Assembly (NCBI GenBank): GCA_949285555.1
Contig: CASDYG010000010.1
Location: 1-33,748 of the forward strand
DNA from: an uncultured Eubacteriales bacterium
GTDB lineage: Bacteria; Bacillota; Clostridia; Peptostreptococcales; Anaerovoracaceae
Direction of reading: 5' to 3'
DNA: 33,748 bases
A model generated the notes under the pieces. That model did not search any database and had not been told where the DNA came from. It worked only from the letters and a program-made list of their open reading frames with translations. How positions within the stretch are numbered: the first letter of the stretch is position 1; each line of letters starts with the position of its first letter. The position numbers and the translations under genes were made by a program. This document shows, in pieces, positions 7,180 to 14,222 of this stretch.

Positions 7180-8109
7180 TTATTTTTGACCTGATGCATT
7201 TAATACATTTTTAATCTTGTGCTTTACCATTGCCTTTATTGCCTCACGTCCAGGTCCCAGATATTTTCGAGGATCAAACTCTTCTGGATTTTCAGTAAGT
7301 ACGCGTCTGATTTCGGCAGTCATTGCAAGTCGCAGGTCTGTGTCAATATTAACTTTGCAAATTCCAAGTCCACATGACGTACGAATCATATCCTCAGGTA
7401 CACCCTGGGCTCCAGGAATCTTTCCACCATACTGATTGCATTTTTCGACAAATTCAGGAATCACTGTAGAAGCTCCATGAAGTACAAGAGGTGTATCTGG
7501 GAGCATGCTATGAATCTTTTTCAGCCGTTCATAATCAAGGTAAGGATCTCCCTTAAATTTATATGCCCCATGGCTCGTACCTATGGCAATTGCAAGGGAA
7601 TCTACACCTGTACGCTCTACAAATTCTACTGCCTCATCAGGGTCAGTAAAGGTAGCATCTCTTGCGCTAACATTCACATCATCTTCCACACCGGCTAATT
7701 TGCCAAGCTCAGCTTCTACCACAACACCCTTACTATGGGCGTATTCAACTACCTGCTTGGTAAGTGCGATATTTTCTTCAAATGGATGCTTGGAGCCATC
7801 TATCATTACAGAGGTGAAGCCATCATCTATACATTGTTTACAGATAGCAAAATCCTCGCCATGATCCAGATGAAGAGCTATATCTATTCCAGTATCTATC
7901 ATAGCTGCTTCTACCAGCTTAAGAAGATATGCAGGCTTGGCATATTTTCTGGCCCCGGCAGATACCTGTAATATTACTGGAGCATTTTCTTCGGCAACAG
8001 CTTCGGCTATTCCCTGGATAATTTCCATGTTATTTACATTAAATGCTCCTACTGCAAAATCTCCCTTGAGTGCTTTCTCAAACATCGCTTTAGTAGTTAT
8101 AAATGCCAT
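7180..8109 (-). CDS. fba: Class II fructose-bisphosphate aldolase
   Basis: 309 residues, typical for class IIA aldolase. It has the zinc-binding and catalytic stretches ALHLDHGEDF, SVMIDGSKHPFEENI, VEAELGKLAGVEDDV, SLAIAIGTSHGAYKF and PLVLHGAST, with CKVNIDTDLR near the C-terminus. It splits fructose-1,6-bisphosphate to dihydroxyacetone phosphate and glyceraldehyde-3-phosphate in central glycolysis. SD AGGAGG stands just before the ATG. It lies 68 bases downstream of the MltG-like gene on the same strand, with no terminator between, so a shared transcript from 8715 is possible. Confidence 0.96.
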   Translation of the reverse strand: MAFITTKAMFEKALKGDFAVGAFNVNNMEIIQGIAEAVAEENAPVILQVSAGARKYAKPAYLLKLVEAAMIDTGIDIALHLDHGEDFAICKQCIDDGFTSVMIDGSKHPFEENIALTKQVVEYAHSKGVVVEAELGKLAGVEDDVNVSARDATFTDPDEAVEFVERTGVDSLAIAIGTSHGAYKFKGDPYLDYERLKKIHSMLPDTPLVLHGASTVIPEFVEKCNQYGGKIPGAQGVPEDMIRTSCGLGICKVNIDTDLRLAMTAEIRRVLTENPEEFDPRKYLGPGREAIKAMVKHKIKNVLNASGQK

Positions 8110-8177
8110 ATCATCCTCCTTATCTGTTATTGATAATAACCTTTATATCTCTACTGTATCTACTGTTTCTAATGTAT

Positions 8178-8666
8178 CTACTGTGTAACAATTCTCACTA
8201 CATCGGACTTTTTAGACCCCTTTGTAAAAGTAAAGCTTCCCGCTTTAAGTGTATTTGGATCAATTCCTTCCTGCTCACATATGCTAAGATATTCACTATA
8301 TGAGGAAAGAAGGCCGGATGATACGATGGTTTTCACCGCACCTTCGATTGAATTAGGTTCAATAGTGATACTAACTTCCTTGGAAAGAACATCATTTTTC
8401 CATAGCTGACTGCCGGAAATTTTGTTCTTCTCTTTATCCACCTCACTTTTTTCGTCATTTAGCTTTTTCTTTATATCTTCATGAGAAACAGACTTTTTCT
8501 CATTTTTTTCTTCTTTTGCTACGGTCTTATGTGTACTGACTAATGTATCTGGGTAAGCCATTATGGCATCCACCCTCCACCATATAAGTACTGCTGCAAT
8601 AGATAATATTATTATTGCCAGCAGAATATCGTTAGATGCATGAAATAAATCCTTATGTTTTTTCAT
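8178..8666 (-). CDS. Short membrane-anchored MltG/YceG-like protein
   Basis: 162 residues from the ATG at 8666; a GTG at 8681 is in frame but the SD-like GGGGGTAAGG favours the ATG. One N-terminal transmembrane helix (about 12-32, DILLAIIILSIAAVLIWW), a Lys/Glu-rich linker (about 50-90), then a C-terminal domain of about 65 residues that matches the LysM-like part of MltG (VSITIEPNSIEGAVKTIVSSGLL, LSICEQEGIDPNTLKAGSFTFTKGSKKSDVVRIV). The catalytic lytic transglycosylase domain of full MltG is absent. Such truncated forms are common in Firmicutes; a role at the peptidoglycan is inferred, enzymatic activity is unlikely. Confidence 0.75.
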   Translation of the reverse strand: MKKHKDLFHASNDILLAIIILSIAAVLIWWRVDAIMAYPDTLVSTHKTVAKEEKNEKKSVSHEDIKKKLNDEKSEVDKEKNKISGSQLWKNDVLSKEVSITIEPNSIEGAVKTIVSSGLLSSYSEYLSICEQEGIDPNTLKAGSFTFTKGSKKSDVVRIVTQ

Positions 8667-8686
8667 TTCCCTTACCCCCACTTAAT

Positions 8687-8715
8687 AATGTAACATAAAG
8701 GCATGAAAATCTCAA
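8687..8715 (-). promoter_or_regulatory. Promoter of the MltG-like gene (and possibly fba)
   Basis: On the minus strand TTGAGA, 17-base spacer, TACATT, followed by the gene start about 20 bases on. Divergent from the promoter at 8765. Confidence 0.5.
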
Positions 8716-8764
8716 GGAAAACGCAACCTTATTTTATAATAGTATTTTAAGAGTATGCTGGCTA

Positions 8765-8773
8765 TGATATAAT
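8765..8773 (+). promoter_or_regulatory. Extended -10 promoter giving a leaderless transcript
   Basis: TGATATAAT (TGn + TATAAT at 8768-8773). The expected transcription start, 7 bases after the -10 box, is the A of the ATG at 8780. No SD precedes that ATG. The same layout occurs at 21779-21787. Confidence 0.55.
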
Positions 8774-8779
8774 TATATA

Positions 8780-10027
8780 ATGATTAGTTTTGAGATTGGA
8801 CCAAATGACGAAGGACAAAGATTAGATAGATTTTTACGCAAGCTGATGCCGAGGGCTCCGCTATCACTGATTTATAAACTTATTAGAAAAGATATTAAGG
8901 TGGACAGAAAAAGGGTGGATAAATCATTCAGACTGACTGCCGGAGGTGAGATTGCGTTGTATTTGCCTGAGGAAAGACTAAATGAAATGCTTGATCATCG
9001 CTGGCAGATTTTTGAAGGGCATCTGACATATGTTGGGGGATATCATGCAGATATAGGGAATCAGACAAAGCTAATCAAACCATGTAATACTAGCTCTAAG
9101 CAGCAAATCTCTGGTGGACTTAATGGAGAAAAGGCATTGATATTACAGGGAAGAAGCGTATTATCACAGCATGATATTTTTATAATATATGAGGATGAAA
9201 ACATCGCCGTGGTTCATAAGCCTGTAGGAATGCTAACTCATGGAGATGGTAGAGAAAAGAAAGTGCACCTTGCAAATTATATTCTTGATTATTTCATCTA
9301 TACTGGTGCCTTTATACCTAGAAGCTCACCAACATTTCGGCCTGCCTCTACCAATCGTCTTGATCGAAATACGGAAGGGCTTGTCATTTTTGGAAAAAAC
9401 AGTCAAAGTCTGCGAGAGTTAAATAAGCTTTTTTCAATTAAAGTAAATGAAAATGCCAGATTTGATGAAAAAATCATGTATGAGAATGTAATGGCGAGGA
9501 ATCTAAAAGAGACAGAATGTAAAAGTGATAGCTCAGACACAAAGGTGCAGCCAGATATGCAACGAAGGTTTGCAGTAGAAAAAACTTATTTAGCCCTGGT
9601 GGAGGGCTGCGTAGATAAGTCCATGCAGCTTAGGGGTTTTTTAATAAAGGATGAAAAGAAAAATCGAAGTTACCTTTCCGATGTTAGGAAGGGAGATAGC
9701 AAATATATTGCGACAGATATTGAGCCTGTAAAGGATGTAGGACATGGAAAATATACTTTGATTAAGATAAGGCTACTTACTGGAAGAAGTCATCAAATAA
9801 GGCTTCATCTTTCCAGTATTGGACATCCTCTGGCTGGCGATATAAAGTATGGTGGGCATGAATTTAAGGGCAAAGACGGTATATACGAGCATCAAATGCT
9901 ACTTTCACAAGGGTTGAAATTGCACATTCAAAGTGAATCGCCTTTATACTATTTAAACGATAGAGACTTTTCGATTACAGATTCAAAGTTTCAAAGAGCA
10001 TTAGGATTAGAAGGGAGTAACAGTTAG
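8780..10027 (+). CDS. RluA-family pseudouridine synthase with S4 domain
   Basis: 415 residues. An S4 RNA-binding domain comes first (about 5-55, DEGQRLDRFLRKLMPRAP, LIRKDIKVDRKRVD). The catalytic domain has IIYEDENIAVVHKPVGMLTHG, the motif NRLDRNTEGLVIFGK whose Asp is the catalytic nucleophile position of RluA enzymes, and the C-terminal RLLTGRSHQIRLHLSSIGHPLAGDIKYG. It isomerises uridine in rRNA or tRNA; the exact target is not readable. It is longer than usual because of polar insertions (about residues 85-120 and 220-265). No SD; probably leaderless. It starts a group of four close genes (spacings 7, 21 and 3 bases) ending with smpB. Confidence 0.9.
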   Translation: MISFEIGPNDEGQRLDRFLRKLMPRAPLSLIYKLIRKDIKVDRKRVDKSFRLTAGGEIALYLPEERLNEMLDHRWQIFEGHLTYVGGYHADIGNQTKLIKPCNTSSKQQISGGLNGEKALILQGRSVLSQHDIFIIYEDENIAVVHKPVGMLTHGDGREKKVHLANYILDYFIYTGAFIPRSSPTFRPASTNRLDRNTEGLVIFGKNSQSLRELNKLFSIKVNENARFDEKIMYENVMARNLKETECKSDSSDTKVQPDMQRRFAVEKTYLALVEGCVDKSMQLRGFLIKDEKKNRSYLSDVRKGDSKYIATDIEPVKDVGHGKYTLIKIRLLTGRSHQIRLHLSSIGHPLAGDIKYGGHEFKGKDGIYEHQMLLSQGLKLHIQSESPLYYLNDRDFSITDSKFQRALGLEGSNS

Positions 10028-10034
10028 GAACAAC

Positions 10035-10667
10035 ATGATTCAACAAAGAAAAGATGAAGTAACGGATTATGATCCGCCTATTGACAGAACGCAGGAGCTT
10101 ATGGGGTATGAAAAGCCAAATCGCTTAAAGGATATAATCGAGTGGCTGCGTACTATTGTGTTTGCGCTCCTATTTGCCATTATTATAATGTTTTTCTTCA
10201 CCCCTACAATTGTGAAGGAGCATTCAATGGAGCCTAATTTTTCAGAAAATGATTATGTTATATTGTCTAAAAAGGCCTATGAATTTTTTGGAGATCCAAA
10301 GAGAGGCGATGTAATAGTCTTCAAGTCACACATTCCACTTGAAAATGGAGAAAAAAATCATAATAAGCTACTCATTAAGAGAGTGATCGGTGTGCCGGGT
10401 GATACCATTGATATCAATAATGGCAAGGTATTTGTCAATGGAACAGAGCTTAAAGAGGATTATATCAGTGTAGATTATACATTAGGTAATGTAGTAGATA
10501 AGAAGGTGGGGAAAAATCAGTATTTCTGCTTAGGCGATAATAGACCAGTTAGCCTTGATAGCAGGAGCGGCACTGTAGGTATGGTATCCAGGGATAGTAT
10601 TGTCGGCAAGGCTGTATTCAGACTTCTTCCTGTGAAGAAAATGGGGCTAATAAAAAATCCGTTTTAA
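10035..10667 (+). CDS. lepB: Signal peptidase I
   Basis: 210 residues. A cytoplasmic N-terminal tail (about 1-38), one transmembrane helix (about 39-57), then the extracytoplasmic catalytic domain with the Ser-Lys dyad: Ser64 in KEHSMEPNF and Lys115 in LLIKRVIGVPGD; box E YFCLGDNRPVSLDSR follows. It removes signal peptides from exported proteins, such as the surface proteins at both window ends. SD AGGA precedes the ATG. A second, shorter paralogue follows at once, so this is a tandem pair. Confidence 0.93.
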   Translation: MIQQRKDEVTDYDPPIDRTQELMGYEKPNRLKDIIEWLRTIVFALLFAIIIMFFFTPTIVKEHSMEPNFSENDYVILSKKAYEFFGDPKRGDVIVFKSHIPLENGEKNHNKLLIKRVIGVPGDTIDINNGKVFVNGTELKEDYISVDYTLGNVVDKKVGKNQYFCLGDNRPVSLDSRSGTVGMVSRDSIVGKAVFRLLPVKKMGLIKNPF

Positions 10668-10688
10668 ATAAGTTATACGAGGTTGGAT

Positions 10689-11225
10689 ATGAAGAAGGAC
10701 CATTTAAAAATGGTTGTATTAACGTTGATCTGTACTGCTATTGGACTGGGTGTTTTCTTGTATTTCTTTCAGCCTATGCAGGTGAGAAATTCATCTATGG
10801 AACCGCACTTTTTTGATGGAGATCTTATCCTGGTCAGCCGTCAGGCCTACAGAAAGTCAATGCCCGGTATGGGAGAAGTTATCATATTTCGAGAAAAAAG
10901 TCAGGAAAAGAAAAAAGGCCGATATCTCATTAAGAGAGTTGTCGGTGAGGAGAAAGACTTTGTCACAATCAAGGATGGAGATGTTTACGTCAACGGAAGA
11001 AAGATAGACGATACAGTTTCAAAAGACGGTTTTACCCTTGGAAGGATGAATAATCATCAGGTGGATAAAAATTGCGTATTTGTATTAGGGGATAATAGGC
11101 AGGGAAGCGTTGATTCGCGCCATAAGGAGATAGGAGATGTAGAGGCAGATTCCATCGTCGGCCGCGTAGTTTTTCGCTTTTTTCCTCTTGGCAAAAGATT
11201 TGGATACATAAAAAAGGAGATTTAA
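10689..11225 (+). CDS. lepB: Signal peptidase I, second copy
   Basis: 178 residues from the ATG at 10689, chosen because GAGG (10679-10682) is 6 bases before it; the TTG at 10683 touches the SD. One transmembrane helix (about 8-28), Ser36 in RNSSMEPHF and Lys82 in YLIKRVVG form the catalytic dyad, and VFVLGDNRQGSVDSR is the C-terminal conserved box. It differs from the upstream paralogue by a much shorter cytoplasmic tail and a divergent core, suggesting an old duplication or different substrate preferences (inference). It ends 3 bases before smpB, so it is in the same operon. Confidence 0.92.
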   Translation: MKKDHLKMVVLTLICTAIGLGVFLYFFQPMQVRNSSMEPHFFDGDLILVSRQAYRKSMPGMGEVIIFREKSQEKKKGRYLIKRVVGEEKDFVTIKDGDVYVNGRKIDDTVSKDGFTLGRMNNHQVDKNCVFVLGDNRQGSVDSRHKEIGDVEADSIVGRVVFRFFPLGKRFGYIKKEI

Positions 11226-11228
11226 TAT

Positions 11229-11693
11229 ATGGCTTTGGGCAGGGGGAAAGTATTAGCCAATAATAAGAAAGCCTTTCATGACTATTTTATAGAGGATGAA
11301 TTTGAAGCGGGACTTGTGCTTACAGGTACAGAGATTAAGTCTATTCGTGCTGGAAAAGTGAGCATTAAGGAAAGCTATGTGAGGATTTTTAAAGGTGAAG
11401 CCTATATAATAGGTATGAATATCAGTCCATATGAATTTGGAAATCGTTTTAATGTAGATCCACTCAGAGATAGGAAACTGCTATTACATAAAAAGGAAGT
11501 AATGCATCTTTTCGGTAAGATTAAGCAAGATGGTTATACGCTTGTACCAATTAAGGTCTATCTGAATAGTAAGGGCATGGCGAAGCTACTTATAGGGCTG
11601 GCTAAAGGAAAGAAAAACTATGATAAAAGACATAGTATTGCAGAAAAAAGTGCAAAACGAAGGATGGAGCAAGCAATGAAAAGGAGGGGCTAA
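11229..11693 (+). CDS. smpB: SsrA-binding protein SmpB
   Basis: 154 residues, the family length. Recognised by [40 protein letters not shown] at the start, [18 protein letters not shown] and a basic tail [15 protein letters not shown]. It binds the tRNA-like end of tmRNA and mimics the anticodon arm on stalled ribosomes. SD AAGGAG is 7 bases before the ATG. Its RNA partner ssrA is 1.9 kb downstream (13577-13931), with a TM2 gene and a reverse LysE gene between. Confidence 0.97.
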   Translation: MALGRGKVLANNKKAFHDYFIEDEFEAGLVLTGTEIKSIRAGKVSIKESYVRIFKGEAYIIGMNISPYEFGNRFNVDPLRDRKLLLHKKEVMHLFGKIKQDGYTLVPIKVYLNSKGMAKLLIGLAKGKKNYDKRHSIAEKSAKRRMEQAMKRRG

Positions 11694-11822
11694 AATTTAC
11701 AGGATATATAGCATCAATTTTATGTTTGCTAACCGTAAAACAACTTTTAATCTTTTTAGATTCTATCTATCATTCTACTAAAACATCTGAATTTTCATTG
11801 GAGAAAGGATGTCTAAAGTATA

Positions 11823-11851
11823 TTGACAACGAATGTATACTAAAATATAAT
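11823..11851 (+). promoter_or_regulatory. Consensus promoter of the TM2 protein gene
   Basis: TTGACA (11823-11828), 17-base spacer, TATAAT (11846-11851): a perfect sigma-A consensus, about 40 bases before the ATG. Confidence 0.85.
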
Positions 11852-11892
11852 AAGTGTTACTAGAGTACTATGTTTAGCATGGAGGAAGCTTT

Positions 11893-12195
11893 ATGAGTGA
11901 TGAATATAACAACAGAGGTATATTGGGTGAGAAAGCTCCTACTTTACAGGGTAAGAATAAGATCATCGCAGCAGTATTGTGCTTTGTTCTTGGTCAGATT
12001 GGAATTCACAGATTCTATCTAGGTCGAGTTGGTTCCGGCATCTTGATGTGTGCACTCACTTTAATTGGCTGGATAACATCAGTAATATATATAGGTTCTA
12101 TTTTTATAGCGGTCGTGGCTATTTGGAATATTGTTGACTTTATTCGCATTCTATGTAACAACTTGCTGGATGCTAATGGAAATAAGCTGATATAA
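11893..12195 (+). CDS. TM2 domain membrane protein
   Basis: 100 residues. After a polar N-terminus (1-23), the TM2 domain begins: KIIAAVLCFVLGQIGIHRFYLGRVGSGILM, with the signature G-x-HRFYLGR between two helices, then a second and third hydrophobic stretch (about 48-85). TM2 proteins are small membrane proteins of unclear function. SD GGAGG lies before the ATG, the promoter is perfect consensus and a terminator follows, so it is a well expressed single-gene unit. Confidence 0.88.
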   Translation: MSDEYNNRGILGEKAPTLQGKNKIIAAVLCFVLGQIGIHRFYLGRVGSGILMCALTLIGWITSVIYIGSIFIAVVAIWNIVDFIRILCNNLLDANGNKLI

Positions 12196-12265
12196 GTGTA
12201 ATTTTAGCTAAAATTTATTTTAACTTGCTAATTTTCACTAATGTGATTTAGGTGAATGTATATAG

Positions 12266-12320
12266 TACAGTAGATTTGCAACCTCTGTTATAAGAGTTTT
12301 GCAAGTTTGCTGTATTTTTT
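12266..12320 (+). terminator. Terminator of the TM2 gene
   Basis: A long hairpin with internal loops: TACAG / CTGTA at the base, TTGCAA / TTGCAA, and CTCT / AGAG at the tip, followed by six T. Confidence 0.75.
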
Positions 12321-12822
12321 ATTTAGTTACTTATAAGTAGAAAAGAAGGAGTAAGGCATTTGTCGGATTTTTATTTCTATCTAAATTGTTGCTAATGGTG
12401 ATAAATTGTGCGAATATTAAATAGCGGACGGGATTTTGTAAAATGTCTTTTAAAATTCTTTCATTTAATATGATCATTTGCACTATTTATTTTAAAAACG
12501 GTTAGAAAAATCTGAACTAATCCAGGGAACAGGGCCGATACGATTATCACTTATGTAAAAAGACATTTTTTCATTGAGCGAAATTTTAAATAAAATCACT
12601 TGTGACATTTACCTTAAGCATATCCATATCTAAAGAGGGGTAATTATTAATTTTTTAGCTATTATAAAATAATTAGAATATGATGAGATTATACTTAAGG
12701 AGGGGCTTAACCACCCCTCCTATTTTTTAAATAAGGCACAAATTGAATATAATGAATCAAATACTGTGTTTATCCCATTTCTATTTTTAAATCAAAAAGT
12801 GTTATTCGGATATTAAATTCTT
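12321..12822. other. Non-coding stretch between the TM2 and LysE-type genes
   Basis: No credible ORF in either direction. The only clear element is a strong plus-strand terminator at 12698-12728 with no gene in front of it. AT-rich short repeats such as AAATTTTAAATAAAAT give no further structure I can name. Confidence 0.6.
12698..12728 (+). terminator. Orphan Rho-independent terminator
   Basis: Perfect 8-bp GC-rich stem AGGAGGGG / CCCCTCCT, 8-base loop, then ATTTTTT on the plus strand. The reverse direction has no T-run, so it does not serve the LysE-type gene. The nearest plus-strand gene ends 500 bases earlier and already has its own terminator. Confidence 0.8.
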
Positions 12823-13434
12823 CTAGATAAAGTGCTCCATAAAATTCCAAAACAGCTTTAGTCCATAAAATACAATTACAGCTCCGCATATTAGGTTAAT
12901 ATAATATACCACCTTGCTTGTAAAGTATTTGCTAAAGGTTGAAATGAGCATGGAAAGGCCGATAAACCAGATGAATGAGGCAAGGTTAGCTCCAAGAATG
13001 AACATTGTAGAATGCTCAGTAGGGAGATTTGCACGAAATGCTCCAAGAAGCATAGTGCCGTCAATTAGTGCCTGTGGATTAAACCAAGTAACTACGCAGG
13101 CAGAATAGATCGTTTTGCCGATACTCACTTTATTTCTATCCAGTTTAAGCTCTTCTTCCTTGCTACGTAACAATGTAAATCCAATGTAGATAACAATAAG
13201 ACTTCCAATAAGTAAGATGGCTTCCTGCACAATTTCATAACGCTGAATAAAGTAACCCATTCCAAAGAAGCAGGCAAGTGCAAGTGTAACATCAAAAAAA
13301 ATAACGATAAGTGCAGTTATAAATGCCCTTCCTCTGCCACTGGTCAGAGCCGAATTTATAACGAATAAATTTTGAAGTCCGATAGGGGCTACATAGGCCA
13401 GTCCAATGGTAATTCCCTGAAAAAAATAGGACAC
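12823..13434 (-). CDS. LysE/ArgO-family amino-acid exporter
   Basis: 203 residues with about six hydrophobic segments and the family N-terminus GITIGLAYVAPIGLQNLFVINSAL (conserved PIGLQN), a charged middle (LLRSKEEELKLDRNK), then FNPQALIDGTMLLGAF as in LysE/ArgO. Members export basic amino acids; the actual substrate is inferred. The start is GTG at 13434 with SD AAGGAGG 6 bases before it. The gene reads towards the TM2 gene, back-to-back with ssrA. Confidence 0.88.
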   Translation of the reverse strand: MSYFFQGITIGLAYVAPIGLQNLFVINSALTSGRGRAFITALIVIFFDVTLALACFFGMGYFIQRYEIVQEAILLIGSLIVIYIGFTLLRSKEEELKLDRNKVSIGKTIYSACVVTWFNPQALIDGTMLLGAFRANLPTEHSTMFILGANLASFIWFIGLSMLISTFSKYFTSKVVYYINLICGAVIVFYGLKLFWNFMEHFI

Positions 13435-13471
13435 TGAGAACCTCCTTCAATTATATATTGTATATGAGAAT

Positions 13472-13500
13472 ATTATATTTTAAATATGTGAAAAAGTAAA
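13472..13500 (-). promoter_or_regulatory. Promoter of the LysE-type gene
   Basis: On the minus strand TTTACT, 17-base spacer, TATAAT, about 40 bases before the GTG start. Confidence 0.65.
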
Positions 13501-13550
13501 CGAATAGCTAGACACTATGTATTTGTTGTCTTTTAAATTTCTTGAAGTTG

Positions 13551-13559
13551 TGGTATAAT
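13551..13559 (+). promoter_or_regulatory. Extended -10 promoter of ssrA
   Basis: TGGTATAAT (TGn + perfect TATAAT at 13554-13559), 17 bases before the tmRNA 5' end. No good -35 box at 16-18 bases, as expected for an extended -10. Confidence 0.65.
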
Positions 13560-13576
13560 AAATGTGTTAGTAACAT

Positions 13577-13931
13577 GGGGATGTAATGGTTTCGACGTGG
13601 ATACTAAAACAAGATAAGCGAGTCGTAGTCACCCAGTCTACGTAAAAAAGGGTCGTTTAAATATAAACGCTAAAAAGAATAATAATTTTGCTCTAGCAGC
13701 GTAATTGCAGGAGCTGCCTCTTAGGGGATTCTCTCAGACCCTACAGCAGGTATCATTTATGAGAGAAGGTGTGCAGTTTATCCACGGTTCTGTACATCTA
13801 GCATAGTGGATCGTAGCACGTGGCTTTGCTATCTGTAGCCATGGGTTATTAAATTCAAACAGTAGCTGTACTCGGAGAAAGTCTTGTGGAGGGGTTTGCG
13901 GACGCGAGTTCGACTCTCGCCATCTCCACCA
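13577..13931 (+). ncRNA. ssrA: Transfer-messenger RNA
   Basis: About 355 bases. The 5' end GGGGATGTAATGGTTTCGAC and 3' end GAGTTCGACTCTCGCCATC, with T-arm GTTCGAC, are diagnostic; acceptor arms GGGGATG / CATCTCC pair with one G-U and are followed by ACCA. The resume codon is GCT at 13669 and the tag ORF reads AKKNNNFALAA and stops at TAA 13702, giving a tag with the proteolysis signal ALAA after the charging alanine. It rescues stalled ribosomes with SmpB. The last 11 bases are also the left core of an integrated element (13921-16175), so the gene end has been re-formed by insertion without loss of the tRNA-like domain. Confidence 0.97.
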
Positions 13932-13934
13932 CAT
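13921..13934 (+). repeat. attL-like 14-bp direct repeat (ssrA 3' end)
   Basis: CATCTCCACCACAT. Eleven bases belong to the tmRNA; the rest lie just after it. Identical copy at 16162. Confidence 0.75.
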
Positions 13935-13939
13935 TTATT

Positions 13940-13970
13940 GCCTTGGCTTATAATAGCCAGGGCTCTTTTA
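13940..13970 (+). terminator. Terminator immediately after ssrA
   Basis: Stem GCCTTGGCT / AGCCAGGGC (9 pairs, one G-U), loop TATAAT, then TCTTTTA. By the att geometry it lies inside the inserted element. Confidence 0.75.
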
Positions 13971-14149
13971 TTGCAAGGAATTCGGGTGATAAGGTCTGCA
14001 GTAGCAAGCCTTCAAATGTAATTAGATTGTTATAGGAAATAAAGCGTTTTATAATCACGATGTACTGACTTTTATTTTCCTGCGGATTTTGAATGTATTT
14101 TTATAATAACAAACAGCAATAATAATATGATCTAATGCATCATTTGTAA

Positions 14150-14203
14150 TTTTAACGCATCACTCGTTAAAATCTTTGTTTTTAACGCGCACATGTGTTA
14201 AAA
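14150..14203 (+). promoter_or_regulatory. Twin operator palindromes TTTTAACG/CGTTAAAA
   Basis: TTTTAACG (14150-14157) with CGTTAAAA (14165-14172), and TTTTAAC (14180-14186) with GTTAAAA (14197-14203). Centres are about 30 bases apart, near three helical turns. The second palindrome covers the -35/-10 region of the downstream gene, which fits autoregulation by its product (inference). Confidence 0.65.
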
Positions 14204-14204
14204 T
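14176..14204 (+). promoter_or_regulatory. Promoter of the AlbA_2 regulator gene
   Basis: TTGTTT (14176-14181), 17-base spacer, TAAAAT (14199-14204); it overlaps the second operator palindrome. Confidence 0.55.
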
Positions 14205-14222
14205 GTTTTCGGAGGTGTTATT

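Noticed and set aside
11694-11822. Terminator after smpB
   Set aside because: Only a weak AATCT/AGATT hairpin without a T-run is seen; I do not call it.
13435-13560. Lysine riboswitch before the LysE-type gene
   Set aside because: The leader is only about 40 bases and shows no long multi-helix structure; promoter and SD fill the space.
13734-13934. Minus-strand ORF (66 codons) over the tmRNA
   Set aside because: It lies antisense to ssrA and has no SD or protein-like sequence; the apparent coding is a by-product of the RNA gene.
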